NCBI GenBank assembly: GCA_036245525.1
Contig: BTPG01000004.1
Span: 17,743,412-17,807,411, forward strand
Direction of reading: 5' to 3'
DNA: 64,000 nucleotides
Source of the DNA: Semisulcospira habei
Lineage: Eukaryota > Mollusca > Gastropoda > Semisulcospiridae
Shown here: positions 41,001-52,036 of the stretch, one piece after another
How the letters are laid out: each line of letters opens with the position of its first letter
Position numbering within the stretch: the stretch's first letter is position 1
Translations under genes and position numbers: made by a program
The notes under the pieces: model-generated
Database searches by the model: none
What the model was told of the DNA's origin: nothing
Seen by the model: the letters and a program-made list of their open reading frames with translations, nothing else

Positions 41001-42884
41001 TGCTGCATCCGAGAACCTCTAGCGGCGCGGGCGTGCCGGACAACCTCCAAGCGTGTAGGCGGAGGCGTACGGGGCACGGATGGAAAAGCCGCTGACGGGG
41101 CTGCTTGAGCATCATGGAAGGGGTAGGAAGCTCCAGAGGAGGGTCCGTCGCAAGCGCGAGGAGGTCCGTGGTCCAGCTCTTGGTCCAGTTGAAGGGGGCC
41201 ACCAGCAGGAGGACCGCCGAGCATCCCAGAAGCTTCCGCAGTACCTTCGGAACGAGGACTGCCGGGGGGTAGGCGTAAGCAATCCGGCCGACCCAAGGAA
41301 TGGGGAGCGCGTCCACTGCCCAAGCGAGTGGATCCAGGACTGGCGAGACGTAGACCGGGAGCTGGCTGCTTCATCTGGTGGCAAACAGATCCACTAGCGG
41401 CGTTTCCCAGTGAGAGCAGAGCAGGCGAAAAATATCCGGGCGTAGGGACCGCTCCGTGTGGAGCAACTGTCCGCGACGAGACAGGGCGTCCGCCTTCACG
41501 TTGAGGTGGCCAGGGATGTGGCGGGCTCGTAGGGCAATGCCTCGATCCCTGCACCAGAGGCGAAGGTGGCACCGAAGAATGCAAAGGGAGGGCGAGTGAG
41601 TGCCACCCTGATTCTGTATGTAAGCCACCACCGTCGAGTTGTCGGAGAGCACGAGGACGTCCTGATTGGCCAAGGTCTCCTGCCAACGTCGAATGCCAAT
41701 CCAACTGCCTTCAGCTCCAGCCAGTTGACGTGATTCCCGAACAGCTCCCGAAGCCAACGCCCGAGGCCGAGAGAAATCCGGTAACAGGTGCGCGCCCCAG
41801 CCGGCCTGGCTCGCCTCTGTACAGAGAGACCACCGAGGCGGCGGGGAGTGTAGGGCACCCCCGAAGCCAGCCAAGCGAGGTCCGCCCACCTCTCGAGGTG
41901 AGGACGAGCCCGAGGCGTGACAGGTACTAGATCCAACAGAGCGCCCGAGGGTCGCCAGTGAAGAAGGAGACGTAGCTGGAGAGGCCGAGCATAAAGTCTG
42001 CCCAAGGGAAGCAGGTCCGCAGCCGCCCTGAGGAGGCCCAGGAGTTGAAGCCAGACCCTGGCGGTGAAGGAGGATCCCATCCCCATCGAAGTCGCTAAGT
42101 CGACTATCTTCTGTCGCCTGGCCAGAGGCAGGCGGGCAAGGTTGAGGTCGGTCAGGAATTCCATCCCCCGATGTAGAAACCGTCGAGAGGGAGAAGAACG
42201 GATTTCCCCAATGAGTAGGAAACCTAGACGACGCAGAAGGGAAAGCAGGGCATCCCTGTCCGTCTGGAGGGCTGCGGAGACCAAGTTGCGCAGTAGAAGG
42301 TCGTCCAAGTAATTGGAGGCCGGGCTCAAGGAGCGCTGACGGAAATTGGCTATCACGGCGTCGAGCAGTCTTGTAAACACCCACGGACTGATGTTGAGGC
42401 CGAAAGGAAGGGCGCAGAACTGGTAGACGATCCCCCCAAGTCAAACCGAAGGTACCGGCGAAACGACGGATGAATCGGGACGTGCAGATAGGCGTCTGAC
42501 AGATCGAGGCTGATCGCAAAGTCCATCGGCCGGAGGGCCGCACGGAGTGTCCTGGCCGTCTCCATCCTGAATCGAGGGGCCAAGCATCCTGAATCGAGGC
42601 CAAGCTGATAAGTCGATAACTGGACGCCACTTGCCGCCTGGTTTGGGAGCTAGAAGAGTCGGCTGTAGAACGCCGGAGAGTCCTGCCGCAAAACCACCTC
42701 TGTCGCCGCTTTGGTGAGGAGGGTCGCCACTTCCCCGCGCAGAGCGTCCGCCTGTGTGCCGTCGAGCGGTTCCTGGGTCCACATGGGTGCTCAGCGAAGA
42801 GGCGGAGGCGACAGGAACGAAAGTTGCAGGCCTGCGGTAACGGTGGAAAGAATCCAGGGGTCGTCCGGGAACAGCGATCTCCAA
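41000..42884 (-). pseudogene. DIRS reverse transcriptase and RNase H
   Basis: RT motifs appear in different frames: FAISLDLSDAYLHVPIHPSF (about 42540-42480, catalytic Asp) and NYLDDLLL (YxDD box, about 42314-42291). RNase H follows: VLVLSDNSTVVAYIQNQGG (about 41672-41616) and RARHIPGHLNVKADALSR (about 41530-41477). Then VDALPIPWVGRIAYAYPPAV, the linker usually found before the recombinase. Frame changes between motifs show decay. Confidence 0.82.
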
Positions 42885-42926
42885 GATCGCTGAAGAGCGA
42901 CAGCCGCCCGCCGACGGGAGGCCCGA

Positions 42927-45058
42927 TTAATGAGGCGGGGGCGGAGGCGGGGGCGAGTCAAAGAGCCCGACCGCGGCCCGATCTACGGGCACCGCGGGGC
43001 CAAGAAGGGCGAGGGGCGGGGCCGGCCTGAGTAGCCTGGAATGGACGGGCCCGACCTCGTGAAGATCCGACTGTAGAGAAGGAGGGCCTGAAAGACCGCT
43101 GGGCACGACCCCCGCCGTGCGGGGGGCGCGAAAGCGGGTCGAGGCTGGGTTAGATGCAGGCTTGGGCCACAAGTCCTTGGAAGATTCCTTAAAGGTGTGC
43201 CAAGTGTCGCCGAACAGCTGAGGACCCCCTAAGGGGGCGTGACGGAGCTGGGTCTTCACTGACAAGGGAAGGTCCGAGCAGAGGCGCAAAAGGGTATCCC
43301 TCCTCCAGAGGTCGCATTTGGCAGCCGCTGCCCTGGCGGTGGCGGAAGAATGGTAGGCGGACCGGTTGGCCGCTATCAGGATGGACTGCACGTCACGAAG
43401 CGGGGACTGAGCCTCCAGGTCCCACGTATCCTGTAGGCACTGCAGTGCTGCCTGGGTAGCCAGTTCCAAACCCGAGCACGCCAGCGAGTTCCGCGCTAAG
43501 GAGGCGATCCTGTCGAGAGGCCGAGGCCACGAGTTCTGGACGAGCCTGCGGCCGCCCGCCTGTAGTAAGGCCGCCACATCCACCGCTGGAAAAGGTAAGG
43601 CGAAGGCTTGGGAGTGTCCAGCGTACTAGGCCTGGCGGAAGCTTAAGTTGATTCCCACCGGCGATCGAGCGGCGGTAAAGTATCCCGTGTCGCCGAAAGC
43701 GTCGTTACGCAGCTGGGCGGAGAAGCATCGGTGAGGTCCCGGAAGCCGGCTTGCGGGAGGGACTTGCGGCGCTGGACTTGCCTCTGCGCGTCGACCATGG
43801 CCGAAGCCTGTCTCTTCGGAGGAGGCGAAGGCGGACAGACGTCGGGCGGTAGGGACTTGGCGATAAGCCTTGAAGCCTCACCCATAGCGTGGACCGACTG
43901 TGATCCAAGCGAAGGGCCGGCAACGTCTGACGAGGCGGAGGCCGACGCGACAGCGGAAAAAGGCGGGAAGGAGAACCCGCCGCCGAGTCCTGCAAGAAGA
44001 TCGCCGAGGCCGAGTCCAACGGATGAAGGCTGAGGACGTCCGTTCCAAACTGATCTTCTCGCGGCAAAGACGAAAGGGGCGAGCGGCTACGAGAGTGCCG
44101 CACCGCCGCGCGCGAGGTAGACGCAGCCGCCCGCGACGCACGCAAAGAGGCGCGCCGCGGCGACGGAGGGACCGTGGCAAAGCGACGGTCCACCTCGAAG
44201 TCGGGATCCGCACGCGGCAGCCGACGTGAGCGACAAACCGCGATCGGAATACCGAGGAAGTGGCCTGGTCACCCCTGGCCCGCCCGGGAGAACCGGTGCG
44301 GGGGGGGGGGGGGGGGGGGACCGCCAATAGTCTCCCCTAGCCCGCTCAGGAAAGGCGGAGCGGGGAGGGGATAAATACCGGGCACGCGGCCCTCCGTCCG
44401 ATGTGTCGGACCGTGGAGGACGCGCGATGTCACACCGGGCCCGCCTGGTCGATACGAGGCGGGGGGGGGGACAGTCTAGGGTCACGCCAAGCCCGCTCAG
44501 GAAAGGCGGAGTGGGGAGGGGACGATTTATGAGCCCGCTGCCCCAGCTCCGAAGCCTCGGAGCGAGGGGGGGGGGGGGGGCGAGGGTCCAAGTCACACCG
44601 GGCCCGTCCGGTCGATACGAGACGGGGGGGGGGGGGGGACAGTCTACGGTCACGCCAAGCCCGCTCAGGCGAAGCGAAGCGGGGAGGGGACCATTATGTG
44701 CACGCGACCCCCGCTCCGACTCCTCGGAGCGTGGGGGGCGAGAGTCAACCACACCCCGGGCCCGCCCAGGCGAGACGGGGCGGGCGGGGGGGGGGGGGGG
44801 GGGGGGGGGGGAAGAAAGCGAAGCATGCCTTGCCCGTTCGGAAAATACAGAGCGGGGAGGCAGCATTACTAACGGTCTCGAGTCACGTTCCGAAGCCTCG
44901 GTGCGTGAGCGAGAGCATTTCTTATCACGTTTACTCTCTTTCTTATGCTTGCGTTCCGTCACCCGTCCCCGCTCCGGAGACCTAGAGCCGGGGGTGGCCG
45001 ACGAACGCTCATCTCTCCCAGACCGCTCGCCCGAAGCAGAGCGGGGGGTGGGAACCAA
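42927..45058 (-). pseudogene. DIRS Gag-like region
   Basis: The clearest part is 43583-42927: 218 codons with LRDVQSILIAANRSAYHSS, then RRDTLLRLCSDLPLSVKTQL and a PLGGPQLFG box, resembling DIRS Gag C-terminal sequence. Upstream (to 45058) the frame is proline, serine, glutamate and arginine-rich, with repeated S-E-E-S-E-R-G/S-E-R-A-R-G units and poly-proline arising from C-runs. Length changes in the homopolymer runs break the frame. Confidence 0.65.
44300..44830. repeat. GC-rich degenerate tandem array with G-runs
   Basis: Units of about 150-167 bp repeat GCCCGCTCAGG...GGGGAGGGGA (44340, 44491, 44658) and CACACCGGGCCCG..GGTCGATACGAG (44432, 44595), each with a run of 9-26 G (44302-44320, 44566-44580, 44623-44638, 44787-44811). 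It lies in the Gag-like region. Confidence 0.7.
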
Positions 45059-45737
45059 AATGGGCTCAAGCCACGCGCTAACGAAGCAGAGCGTGGGGAG
45101 CGTGACTCCGAAACTCGCCTACCCTGCTCCGAAGACTCGGAGAGGGGAGGGAGAACCTGCGAGGTAACGGTACAAGAAGGGGACTTACCTGTGGGCCGGA
45201 AAGCCCGATGCGCCGAGGGAAGTACGTCCACCCGTGGAGGATCCCGTGGAGACCGAAGCGGGCGAGGGGACCGGTCACGCCTGAAGAAGTCCCACCTGCG
45301 CGAACACCGGTCTTCCGTCCAAGCGGCGCCACCATCACACGTTCCGTCCGAAGCACAGCCCGAACACGGCAAGCAAGAGTCGAGTGCATCAACCGGCCAC
45401 TGGAAGTCCCCGCACGGCGGCAAGTCTTCGACACAGAAGAAGCCATAAGGCCCTAAACCAGCTACGCCGGCGAAGAAAGTCCACCTTGCACAAACCAGCC
45501 GGGCACAAGTCACGTGCGTCGTCGAACCCCAAGGCCAAGCCAAGGGTGAACTCACAAGTCAGAGCCGGTAAAACCGGTCGGCGCACAGGTCACAATGAGT
45601 CCAATTGTCAAAGGAAAAACCACGAATGTAGTGAGTCCAGGGCTGAATCGAAGACTCCAATTCAAGCCCACAGTCAAAAACCACTGAAACCCGTAGAACG
45701 GAGAAAGGCAAAAACTCGACCGTCCCCGGTCGAGCTA

Positions 45738-45932
45738 TGAGTGAAACTGACGAGGTCGCCCTGTGCTCGCCGGGATAGGGTAGTAAGGGGAGGCCACCCG
45801 GGGTCATAGTGCTTGGATCCCCGGTGTCTCCTCCCCAGTTGTGTGCTACACACAATTTTGCTGAAATCTATAGGCAATAGAGTGTATTCCCAGATAGTAA
45901 TGCCATCGGTAATGTATTTTGAAAAAACAAAT
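45738..45932 (-). repeat. DIRS right inverted terminal repeat
   Basis: Inverted copy of the left repeat, running from CGAGCTATGAGTGAAACTG to the TGTATTTTGAAAAAACAAAT end. A family C MITE begins eleven bases beyond it. Confidence 0.88.
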
Positions 45933-45942
45933 TTTCTTTCCT

Positions 45943-46163
45943 TTAACCTTTTTCATCCTGATACACCCATTGCTTGAAATAAATTTGACTACGATAGTTC
46001 AAAGGTGGTGCCAGAATAGCTTGGCGCCTGAAGCGCCAAGCTATTCTGGCACCACCCTTGAACAAAAGTGCTTGATCTATCTCCTTATCTGTAATGTCGA
46101 CTTCATAGGACAATGAGCATTTTTTGTTGTTGTAAAAATCAGCCTCAGGATATAAAGGGTTAA
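45943..46163. mobile_element. TTAA palindrome MITE, family C, full length
   Basis: Ends TTAACCTTTTTCATCCTGAT and TCAGGATATAAAGGGTTAA, immediately beyond the DIRS right end. Confidence 0.9.
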
Positions 46164-46454
46164 CAAAATTGTGTTCAAGTTCTTGTTTCCTGGTCTGTGA
46201 ATTCATTGAAAGCCACTGACAACACACACACAAACAAGTGTGTGGACTGTTTTGCCCGTGTTCTGAAACATATTCCTTTCTTTCTGGACTATAATTATAT
46301 GTATTTTACTTTAACCGTTCTCACACACACACAAAAAAAAAAACATCTAGCAGCAGCTGTGCTTGCTAATCACAGAGGGGGGAAAATAACAAATAACAAT
46401 GGCATAAACAATGCTTGTCAACACTTTCAGTGCTGGGATGCAGCACTGAAACGC

Positions 46455-46540
46455 TAACCTGCAAGAGGCATAGATCCATGAGCCCCCACATATGCGGGGG
46501 GGTTAATATGGATCTACGCCCCTTGCTTGTCTCGTGTATA
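46455..46540. mobile_element. AGAGGCATAGATCC palindrome
   Basis: GCAAGAGGCATAGATCCATG, loop CCCCCACATATGCGGGGGGG, ATATGGATCTACGCCCCTTGC. Confidence 0.78.
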
Positions 46541-46628
46541 TCCACCTTTCTCAGGCTGACGGTATTTCACAGCAGTCAGTCTGGAGTGGTCTGAGAAACA
46601 CAAACTCGCAGCCGCTGGCAACAAAGGG

Positions 46629-46709
46629 ATTAACTCATTTGAGATGTGCCGCCTCCGGATATGCGGCTTAAGCCGCGTATCCGGAGGTGGCATGTCTCGA
46701 ATGAGTTAA
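46629..46709. mobile_element. TTAACTCATT..CCGGATACGCGGC palindrome
   Basis: TTAACTCATTTGAGATGTGC and GAATGAGTTAA ends. Perfect TCCGGATATGCGGCTTAAGC and complement at the centre. Relatives at 47821, 52531, 57575 and 57725. Confidence 0.82.
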
Positions 46710-46794
46710 CAGCGAATGATTATAACAACAACCAAAATAACACACAAACACAAAAGCCTTGTTCTTTCACCCTCCAAATTACAAATCCAAGGGC

Positions 46795-46875
46795 ATAAGC
46801 TAACCACCCTCTTGAGCGTGCAGCCCGTGGTACTGTAAACAATACCGGTGGACGCAGGTACTAGAGGGGGGTTTA
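46795..46875. mobile_element. CTTGTGC..GGTACTGTAAAC palindrome, diverged
   Basis: TAACCACCCTCTTGAGCGTG, GTGGTACTGTAAACAATACC, GGTGGACGCAGGTACTAGAG. Confidence 0.6.
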
Positions 46876-46879
46876 GCGT

Positions 46880-47220
46880 TCACGTGTTAGTGCGTACGAC
46901 ACACACACTCCTTGCAGGCTGAGTTTGAAATATCACCATCAGACTCGCATCAGAGTGTGACAAATAAGTTAGACCAGTAGTTGCAATAAATACGGTAACA
47001 CATAATACGCTTACATTGGCTCCGATTTACAGATAATACAGAGAGAGTCAAAACTTTTGTTACAAGTTAAATGTACAAATGAGTGTAGTACAAGCTGCGC
47101 AATTCAACGTTAGAACTCCCTTGTGCCTGCATTCATGGATAATATTTTACAGTACAAGTGACTGCATGCACAAATGGGTTGACGATCACTATACGCTCAT
47201 GTTTGTATGTACAAATTTTA
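46880..47220. other. Unannotated AT-rich stretch
   Basis: Between MITEs; no open frame, splice pair or repeat recognised. Confidence 0.5.
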
Positions 47221-47224
47221 AATG

Positions 47225-47295
47225 AACTGATCTTTGACTTTAGACCTTATGGCTTCCAGCTGTAAAGTCCAAAATCACAGAGCAGCACACCAATA
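47225..47295. mobile_element. GGTCTGTGATTTTGGACC palindrome, diverged
   Basis: GATCTTTGACTTTAGACCTT, centre GGCTTCCAGCTG, AAGTCCAAAATCACAGAGC. Confidence 0.68.
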
Positions 47296-47701
47296 CGTTT
47301 TACTTCATCTGCCGTTTCCTTACTAGTACATTTTTTATGGTGCGCTGAATATCATGGATGGTCTTGCCTGTTAAGGCAGACGATTGCACTTTTTATAACT
47401 AATGACTTTTCATAGAGCTGTGTATAACTGAACTATATTTCCTACCAGTATGACAAAAAATAAACACATAAAACTTCCCAAGATGTCAAAATAATTAAAA
47501 ACATCCATACAATACATTAATATTGAAATGTGCATGTTTGTTTTTGAAGTACAAAAACTTCCATTAAATTTCAATATATATATATTATATACAGGCAATG
47601 GTTGTGATCGAAAACATTATGCCAGTGAGTGCTGCTAAGTGTAATATACACCATCGTTTTTTACACCAATTTTTTACAGAAGTTTTTTCCAACAATGGTA
47701 C

Positions 47702-47780
47702 AGATTTGTGTGTGCTCATATGTGATTCTGGACCTTTTATATCTTTGCCATAGTTCCAAAATCACACACCAGTACACCAA
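47702..47780. mobile_element. GGTCTGTGATTTTGGACC palindrome
   Basis: GTGTGCTCATATGTGATTCT and TTCCAAAATCACACACCAGT. Confidence 0.72.
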
Positions 47781-47820
47781 GTATGCATTATCAAACTTTG
47801 CACTATTTCCAGCAGAAAAA

Positions 47821-47873
47821 TTAACTCATTCGTGGCCAGCTGCATCCAGATGCATGGCGAATCAGTTAATATA
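47821..47873. mobile_element. TTAACTCATTC short palindrome
   Basis: TTAACTCATTCGTGGCCAGC to ATGGCGAATCAGTTAA, centre TGCATCCAGATGCA. Confidence 0.7.
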
Positions 47874-48062
47874 GCCGTCCAAATTTTGGCCACTGTCTCC
47901 GACAACCTGTTCACACCTTTATTGCACTCGATGCATAGTGGAGAAAATGCATAAGTATAATTTTTATCATAACACAGAAGCCTACAATGTAACCTGAAAC
48001 CAGTATAAAACATCAAAACAAAACAAAAAAAGATAAACATGATGAAGAAAACGAACCAAAAT

Positions 48063-48200
48063 AGACTGATGAGAAAAAGAAATATGACATCACTCGAGTT
48101 ATTGGACATTTGACATTGTTCAAGTCATCGGAAACACTAAACTGTTTTCGTTGCCTCAAAGTCATATGATGTCACATCTGTTTTGCTTGTCAGTACATAC
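48063..48200. mobile_element. AGACTGATGAGAAAAAGAAA MITE, diverged
   Basis: Related to the TATACTGACGAGCAA family (CGGAAACACTAAACTG loop, TTTTGCTTGTCAGTA end) but with ATATGACATCA/TGATGTCACAT arms and an extra insertion. Confidence 0.62.
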
Positions 48201-48255
48201 AATGTACACAATTTATATCAATTTGCAATCTAAGTTACACATCTGCCAAGCTCAA

Positions 48256-48475
48256 TTAACTCATACAGCCCGACAGCCGTATTTGAATTTTCCAAATTTT
48301 GGAGGCGTCATCTAATGACTATGCACCAGTTGCAGGAGATGGATCGAACATGATAATTCAAGGGCAGTGCCAGATTAGCTTGGCGCCGACAGGCGCCAAG
48401 CTAATCTGGCACTACCCTTGAATTATCATGTTCGACCCATCCCCTGCTGCAGTGCGTCAGGGCTGAATGGTTTAA
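48256..48475. mobile_element. TTAA palindrome MITE, family E
   Basis: Ends TTAACTCATACAGCCCGAC and TCAGGGCTGAATGGTTTAA. Both arms changed to CGAACATGATAA/TTATCATGTTCG. Confidence 0.92.
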
Positions 48476-48494
48476 GCTTTCAACATAAACATAA

Positions 48495-48570
48495 TTATGT
48501 GTTGGTCTGTGATTTTGGACTTTACAGTTTGAAGCCATTAGGTCCAAAATTACAGTTGCACAGCTAGTAT
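48495..48570. mobile_element. GGTCTGTGATTTTGGACC palindrome
   Basis: TTGGTCTGTGATTTTGGACT and AGGTCCAAAATTACAG. Confidence 0.75.
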
Positions 48571-48668
48571 ATGCAGATTGTCAAAAAGCTGTATAGTTTT
48601 CAAACTGAAGATTAAATAACGAGTACCATATCTTCTTTGTCAGGAATAAAGATACTGAATGTACACAG

Positions 48669-48870
48669 TTAACTCATTCTGCCCGCGACACACCAAGATA
48701 TGGCTCGGCCATGATAGTTCAAGGGTGGTGGCAGAATAGCTTGGTGCCTATAGGTGCCAAGCTATTCTGCCACCACCCTTGAACTATCGTGGTCGATCTG
48801 TCTCCTGAATTGTAATGCAGTCCTCAGAGGATAACTCCAAAATGTGGGTATTTTGTACCTTGGGCACAAA
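48669..48870. mobile_element. TTAA palindrome MITE, family B, right end decayed
   Basis: TTAACTCATTCTGCCCGCG left. The centre reads GGTGCCTATAGGTGCC, two G:T wobble pairs in place of G:C. The right end reads CTTGGGCACAAATAAA. Confidence 0.87.
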
Positions 48871-48879
48871 TAAACCACA

Positions 48880-50080
48880 GAAATATGTTGACGGTGTTTG
48901 CATGCAACCTCGTAACTAACAAATTTGTGGTTCCAAGGGAAAAACAAAGTTTACATTTGGTAAGAATATGTTTTCCAAGGTTTTTTTTCTCCACAAGGCA
49001 GCTGGTTATGAGCATTTCCTCTTGAACTACAGATTACAGGTTTTGTCCGAATATGCGAAGAAAAAATAATAATGAAGCAACCACTTCAAACATGATTTCA
49101 TGCCATAAATGTCAGAAACAAGGCTGCAAGCAAACATCAATGTTCATACTACCTGCAGGTTTTTTCTCTCTTTTTTTTTTAGCTTTATTTTTTTTTTTAA
49201 CTGCTACTTTGCTTTCAGGGATCAGTGTGATCACTTGCTTACTGAGGTAGCTTGGAAACTTGTCTGAAAATGAACGAACAGTTCAACAGTTACCTCGTAA
49301 AGTCTAGATATACAGTAATCAATATAATAGCAACCAAAATATGTTTTCTTATTCCAGTTGGTATACAATAAAACACAACATTCTGATTTGTAATGAAATC
49401 GACTTTCGACTACCGGTACAGCAGACTCTGTTTTGAGCACATACTGTAGAACCTGTTTTGATTGACCTCCCATATAGAAGTCATCTGTCATTAAAGACCA
49501 CCATATAGGTGACTGTGGATGGTCTTTCATGACAGGCGACACTTTCTGCTCTTCAAGATTTCTCTTGAGAGATTATCAATTTCTTTCTGGCAAAAGAGGT
49601 GGTTAGTCAAAACAGGTTCTACAGTATTTGTCGATTTCATTCAGATTCAAAAGTACATTCCTTTCTATCATCTATGAACGTGTTTTACTAATCTCTGTTG
49701 GTCGCTAACTATCGTTCTTCACAACTACCATGTCCGACATCAGTTACAATACAGTGAAGTACACATCACTGGTGCTCATATGCAACCATCCAAGTGGCAT
49801 GTCACAAAGCACCACTTAGGAGGTTGCATGTAAACACCAGGGATAATTATATGACTGAAAGCAAACAAATTATGTGTGGTGAAATGTGTGTGACGTGTAA
49901 CCTGATGTATTCTTTTTAATGGCTGGACCCTTTCTGATGACAAAGTCAAAATGTACATAACTGTGGCAGGAATGAAAGTTCACTGCCGATAGCATTTAGT
50001 AATATTTCTAGGTTACTATGAATATAGTCTCTAGAGACTTGTTTCTTGGCTATTGCTCTAGGGTTACAAAGTCCATAAAC
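48880..50080. other. Mostly unannotated AT-rich stretch
   Basis: No coding exon recognised. Contains a diverged relative (49470-49545, CATTAAAGACCACCATATAG / GGATGGTCTTTCATGACAGG) of the palindrome at 36477, flanked by CTGTTTTGA text on both sides. Confidence 0.5.
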
Positions 50081-50089
50081 CTGTCCATT

Positions 50090-50165
50090 CCACCCACAAG
50101 AGGCATAGATACTCAACAGCCCCTACATATGCTGGGGCTGATGAGAATGTATGTCCCTTGCTAGG
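50090..50165. mobile_element. AGAGGCATAGATCC palindrome
   Basis: CAAGAGGCATAGATACTCAA and GATGAGAATGTATGTCCCTTG around CCCCTACATATGCTGGGG. Confidence 0.78.
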
Positions 50166-50200
50166 CAAAATCTGCGTCAATTACATCTGAAGACTGAGAG

Positions 50201-50419
50201 TGAACCCATTTAGCCCCAATGCCCTACAGCAGAGTCAAGGGTGGAGCGACCATGCTAATTCATGTGTAGTGCCTGATTAGCTTGGCGCCATCAGGCGCCA
50301 AGCTAATCTGGCACTACCCTTGAACTAGCATGGTTGACCCATGTCCTTCAACTGGTACGTAAGCGTTAGATAACAGCTCCATAATTTGGGAAATGCGGCT
50401 GTGGGATTTAATGGGTTAA
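50201..50419. mobile_element. TTAA palindrome MITE, family A
   Basis: Left TGAACCCATTTAGCCCC, right GGATTTAATGGGTTAA. Both arms carry CATGCTAATTC / GAACTAGCATG changes. Confidence 0.88.
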
Positions 50420-50670
50420 TCTGAGCGTACGTGTAAGACTGTACACACCTACCACAACCACAGAGATTCAATTTTCAGCCCAGCATGAATTTCCCAACAT
50501 GCAACAAGAAAAACATTCCACATTAAAACGCATTCCAGCGGCATCATGGAGAAAACAGCTGAGCAACCTGGGAGAGGGGGAAAAAAGAGCCTGACTGAGA
50601 TTTGTTTTTTCCTAGTGCGAGATAATGCTGATAGCCCTGACGGCATGATGTATAGTATAATGCAAAACAA

Positions 50671-50816
50671 CATAACCCGCTTAGCCCCAACACCCTAAAG
50701 CAGCAGAGGTTTGACCATGATAATTCAAGGGTAGGCGCCAAGCTAATCTGGTACTACCCTTGAATTATCATGGTCAATCCCTTGGGAAATGCGGCCATGG
50801 GGTTAAATGGGGTTAA
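50671..50816. mobile_element. TTAA palindrome MITE, family A, deleted
   Basis: CATAACCCGCTTAGCCCC to GGGGTTAAATGGGGTTAA; left arm and right spacer shortened. Confidence 0.82.
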
Positions 50817-50927
50817 TACAAGAACACCTCTTCCTTTCCTGCTCTAAACTGATGACCGTTGCAGCGTTCGTTTCAATATGAGGGTTACAGACACAGAAAA
50901 TATATCTTTACCCATACGCACTGTGCA

Positions 50928-50988
50928 GTGTGCTGGTCTGGGCCTTTGGACCTTACAGCTCAAGGCCGCAAGGTCCAAAATCATAGAC

Positions 50989-51024
<36 letters not shown>

Positions 51025-51025
51025 C
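50928..51025. mobile_element. GGTCTGTGATTTTGGACC palindrome with (AC)n
   Basis: GTGTGCTGGTCTGGGCCTTT, AGGTCCAAAATCATAGACCA, then 15 AC units to 51022. Confidence 0.78.
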
Positions 51026-51114
51026 TTCACACCCAAATCCCAGGCACCCTCTAACAGCTGTGGGCCTTGGAGCAGTTTGATCAGCAAAACTCAACGAGTT
51101 ACAACCAAGAAAGC

Positions 51115-51210
51115 GAAAGATTACTGGGCCAATGTCGGTCACAGTCCACACGCATGACTGTGCGGGGGCCGACGTCGGCCCAGTGACCTTCGGCACACTG
51201 GGGATAGTTT
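51115..51210. mobile_element. GC-rich palindrome, GGCCGACGTCGGCC family
   Basis: GCGAAAGATTACTGGGCCAA pairs with GGCCCAGTGACCTTCGGC; centre GCATGACTGTGCG. Confidence 0.75.
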
Positions 51211-51395
51211 TGAGCATTTCTTACTTTTGATTCTCATATTTATCACAGCGAGCACGTTTATAAAAATCCGTGTATCTAATCACTAATGCTTACAGGGGGG
51301 TTGAATGCACTACACTAGTACACACTGCACCGGTGTGTGGTTCTGGACGTTCAAGGTCTAGGCCACGTGGCTCAATATCGCACAATTCTGGCATT

Positions 51396-51492
51396 ATGAA
51401 CCCTCTGGCTGTCGGTGGAGCATCTTGTCACGATGATGAAGATTCCTGCAGGAATCTTCATGACAAAAAACACTAAAGACAGCCAAAAGGAT
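51396..51492. mobile_element. CCTTTGGCTGTCGG-family palindrome
   Basis: CCTCTGGCTGTCGGTGGAGC, GAAGATTCCTGCAGGAATCT centre, AAAGACAGCCAAAAGGATAA; runs directly into the next MITE. Confidence 0.78.
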
Positions 51493-51704
51493 AACCCATT
51501 TAGCCCCGGGACCCTGCAGCAGGAGATAAATTGATCATGATAATTCAAGGGTAGTGCCAAATGAACTTGGCGCCTGAAGGTGCCAAGCTCATCTGGCACT
51601 ACCCTTGAATTATCATGATCAATCCATCTCCCACAACTGGTACATAGTCGTTTGACAACGCCTATAAAAGTTTGGAAATGCGGCCATGGGGTTAAGAGGG
51701 TTAA
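51490..51704. mobile_element. TTAA palindrome MITE, family A, CATCTG variant
   Basis: Left ATAACCCATTTAGCCCC, right GGTTAAGAGGGTTAA. Right arm reads GCTCATCTGG and the left CAAATGAACTTGG; both TGATCATGATAA arms changed together. Shares this variant with 63567. Confidence 0.9.
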
Positions 51705-51929
51705 CACAGCCAGCATACAATGGGTTGATTTAAAATTCAGCGTCACAGCGAAGTTGGCCTTTCAGCAGAACTAACGCCAACAACATCCTAACGGATCTAT
51801 GGACACATTTGATGTAGCATCGAAAAAGAATGCAGGCAAGTGATTTTGGCCCGTTGTGGTAGGTTCAAAATTACAGACCGGCACACGCTAAGCACCCTAT
51901 CATCGCTGACCACAAACCAGCGCAAAGTA

Positions 51930-52024
51930 TTTAACCCTTTGGTGGTGGGTAGCGCAATTTGTCAGGACGATACCTGCAGGAATCATCACAACAAATTGTA
52001 CTACCGACAGCCAAAGTATATAAC
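51930..52024. mobile_element. CCTTTGGCTGTCGG-family palindrome
   Basis: TTAACCCTTTGGTGGTGGG to CGACAGCCAAAGTATATAA, centre TACCTGCAGGAATC. Ends 13 bases from the stop codon of the terminal exon at 52037, so it probably lies in that gene's 3'UTR. Confidence 0.78.
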
Positions 52025-52036
52025 TCAATGTCACAG

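Larger units (their letters stand above)
39529..45932 (-). mobile_element. DIRS-like tyrosine-recombinase retrotransposon, decayed
   Basis: A 6.4-kb GC-rich island with inverted terminal repeats (39529-39745 and 45738-45932) and an internal complementary region (39785-39881). Genes read on the minus strand in the order Gag-like, RT/RNase H, tyrosine recombinase, the DIRS1 order. Many frameshifts. The ends begin at CATGAATT-like (left) and CAAATTTT-like (right) sequence. DIRS elements integrate by recombination of a circular DNA and leave no target duplication; none is seen. Confidence 0.88.

Noticed and set aside
44403..45448. Long plus-strand frames of up to 254 codons
   Set aside because: Antisense to the DIRS Gag-like region in very GC-rich repeats, where long open frames arise by chance.
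47762..48109. 115-codon hydrophobic minus-strand frame
   Set aside because: AT-driven Phe/Leu/Ile string overlapping several MITEs; no splice sites.
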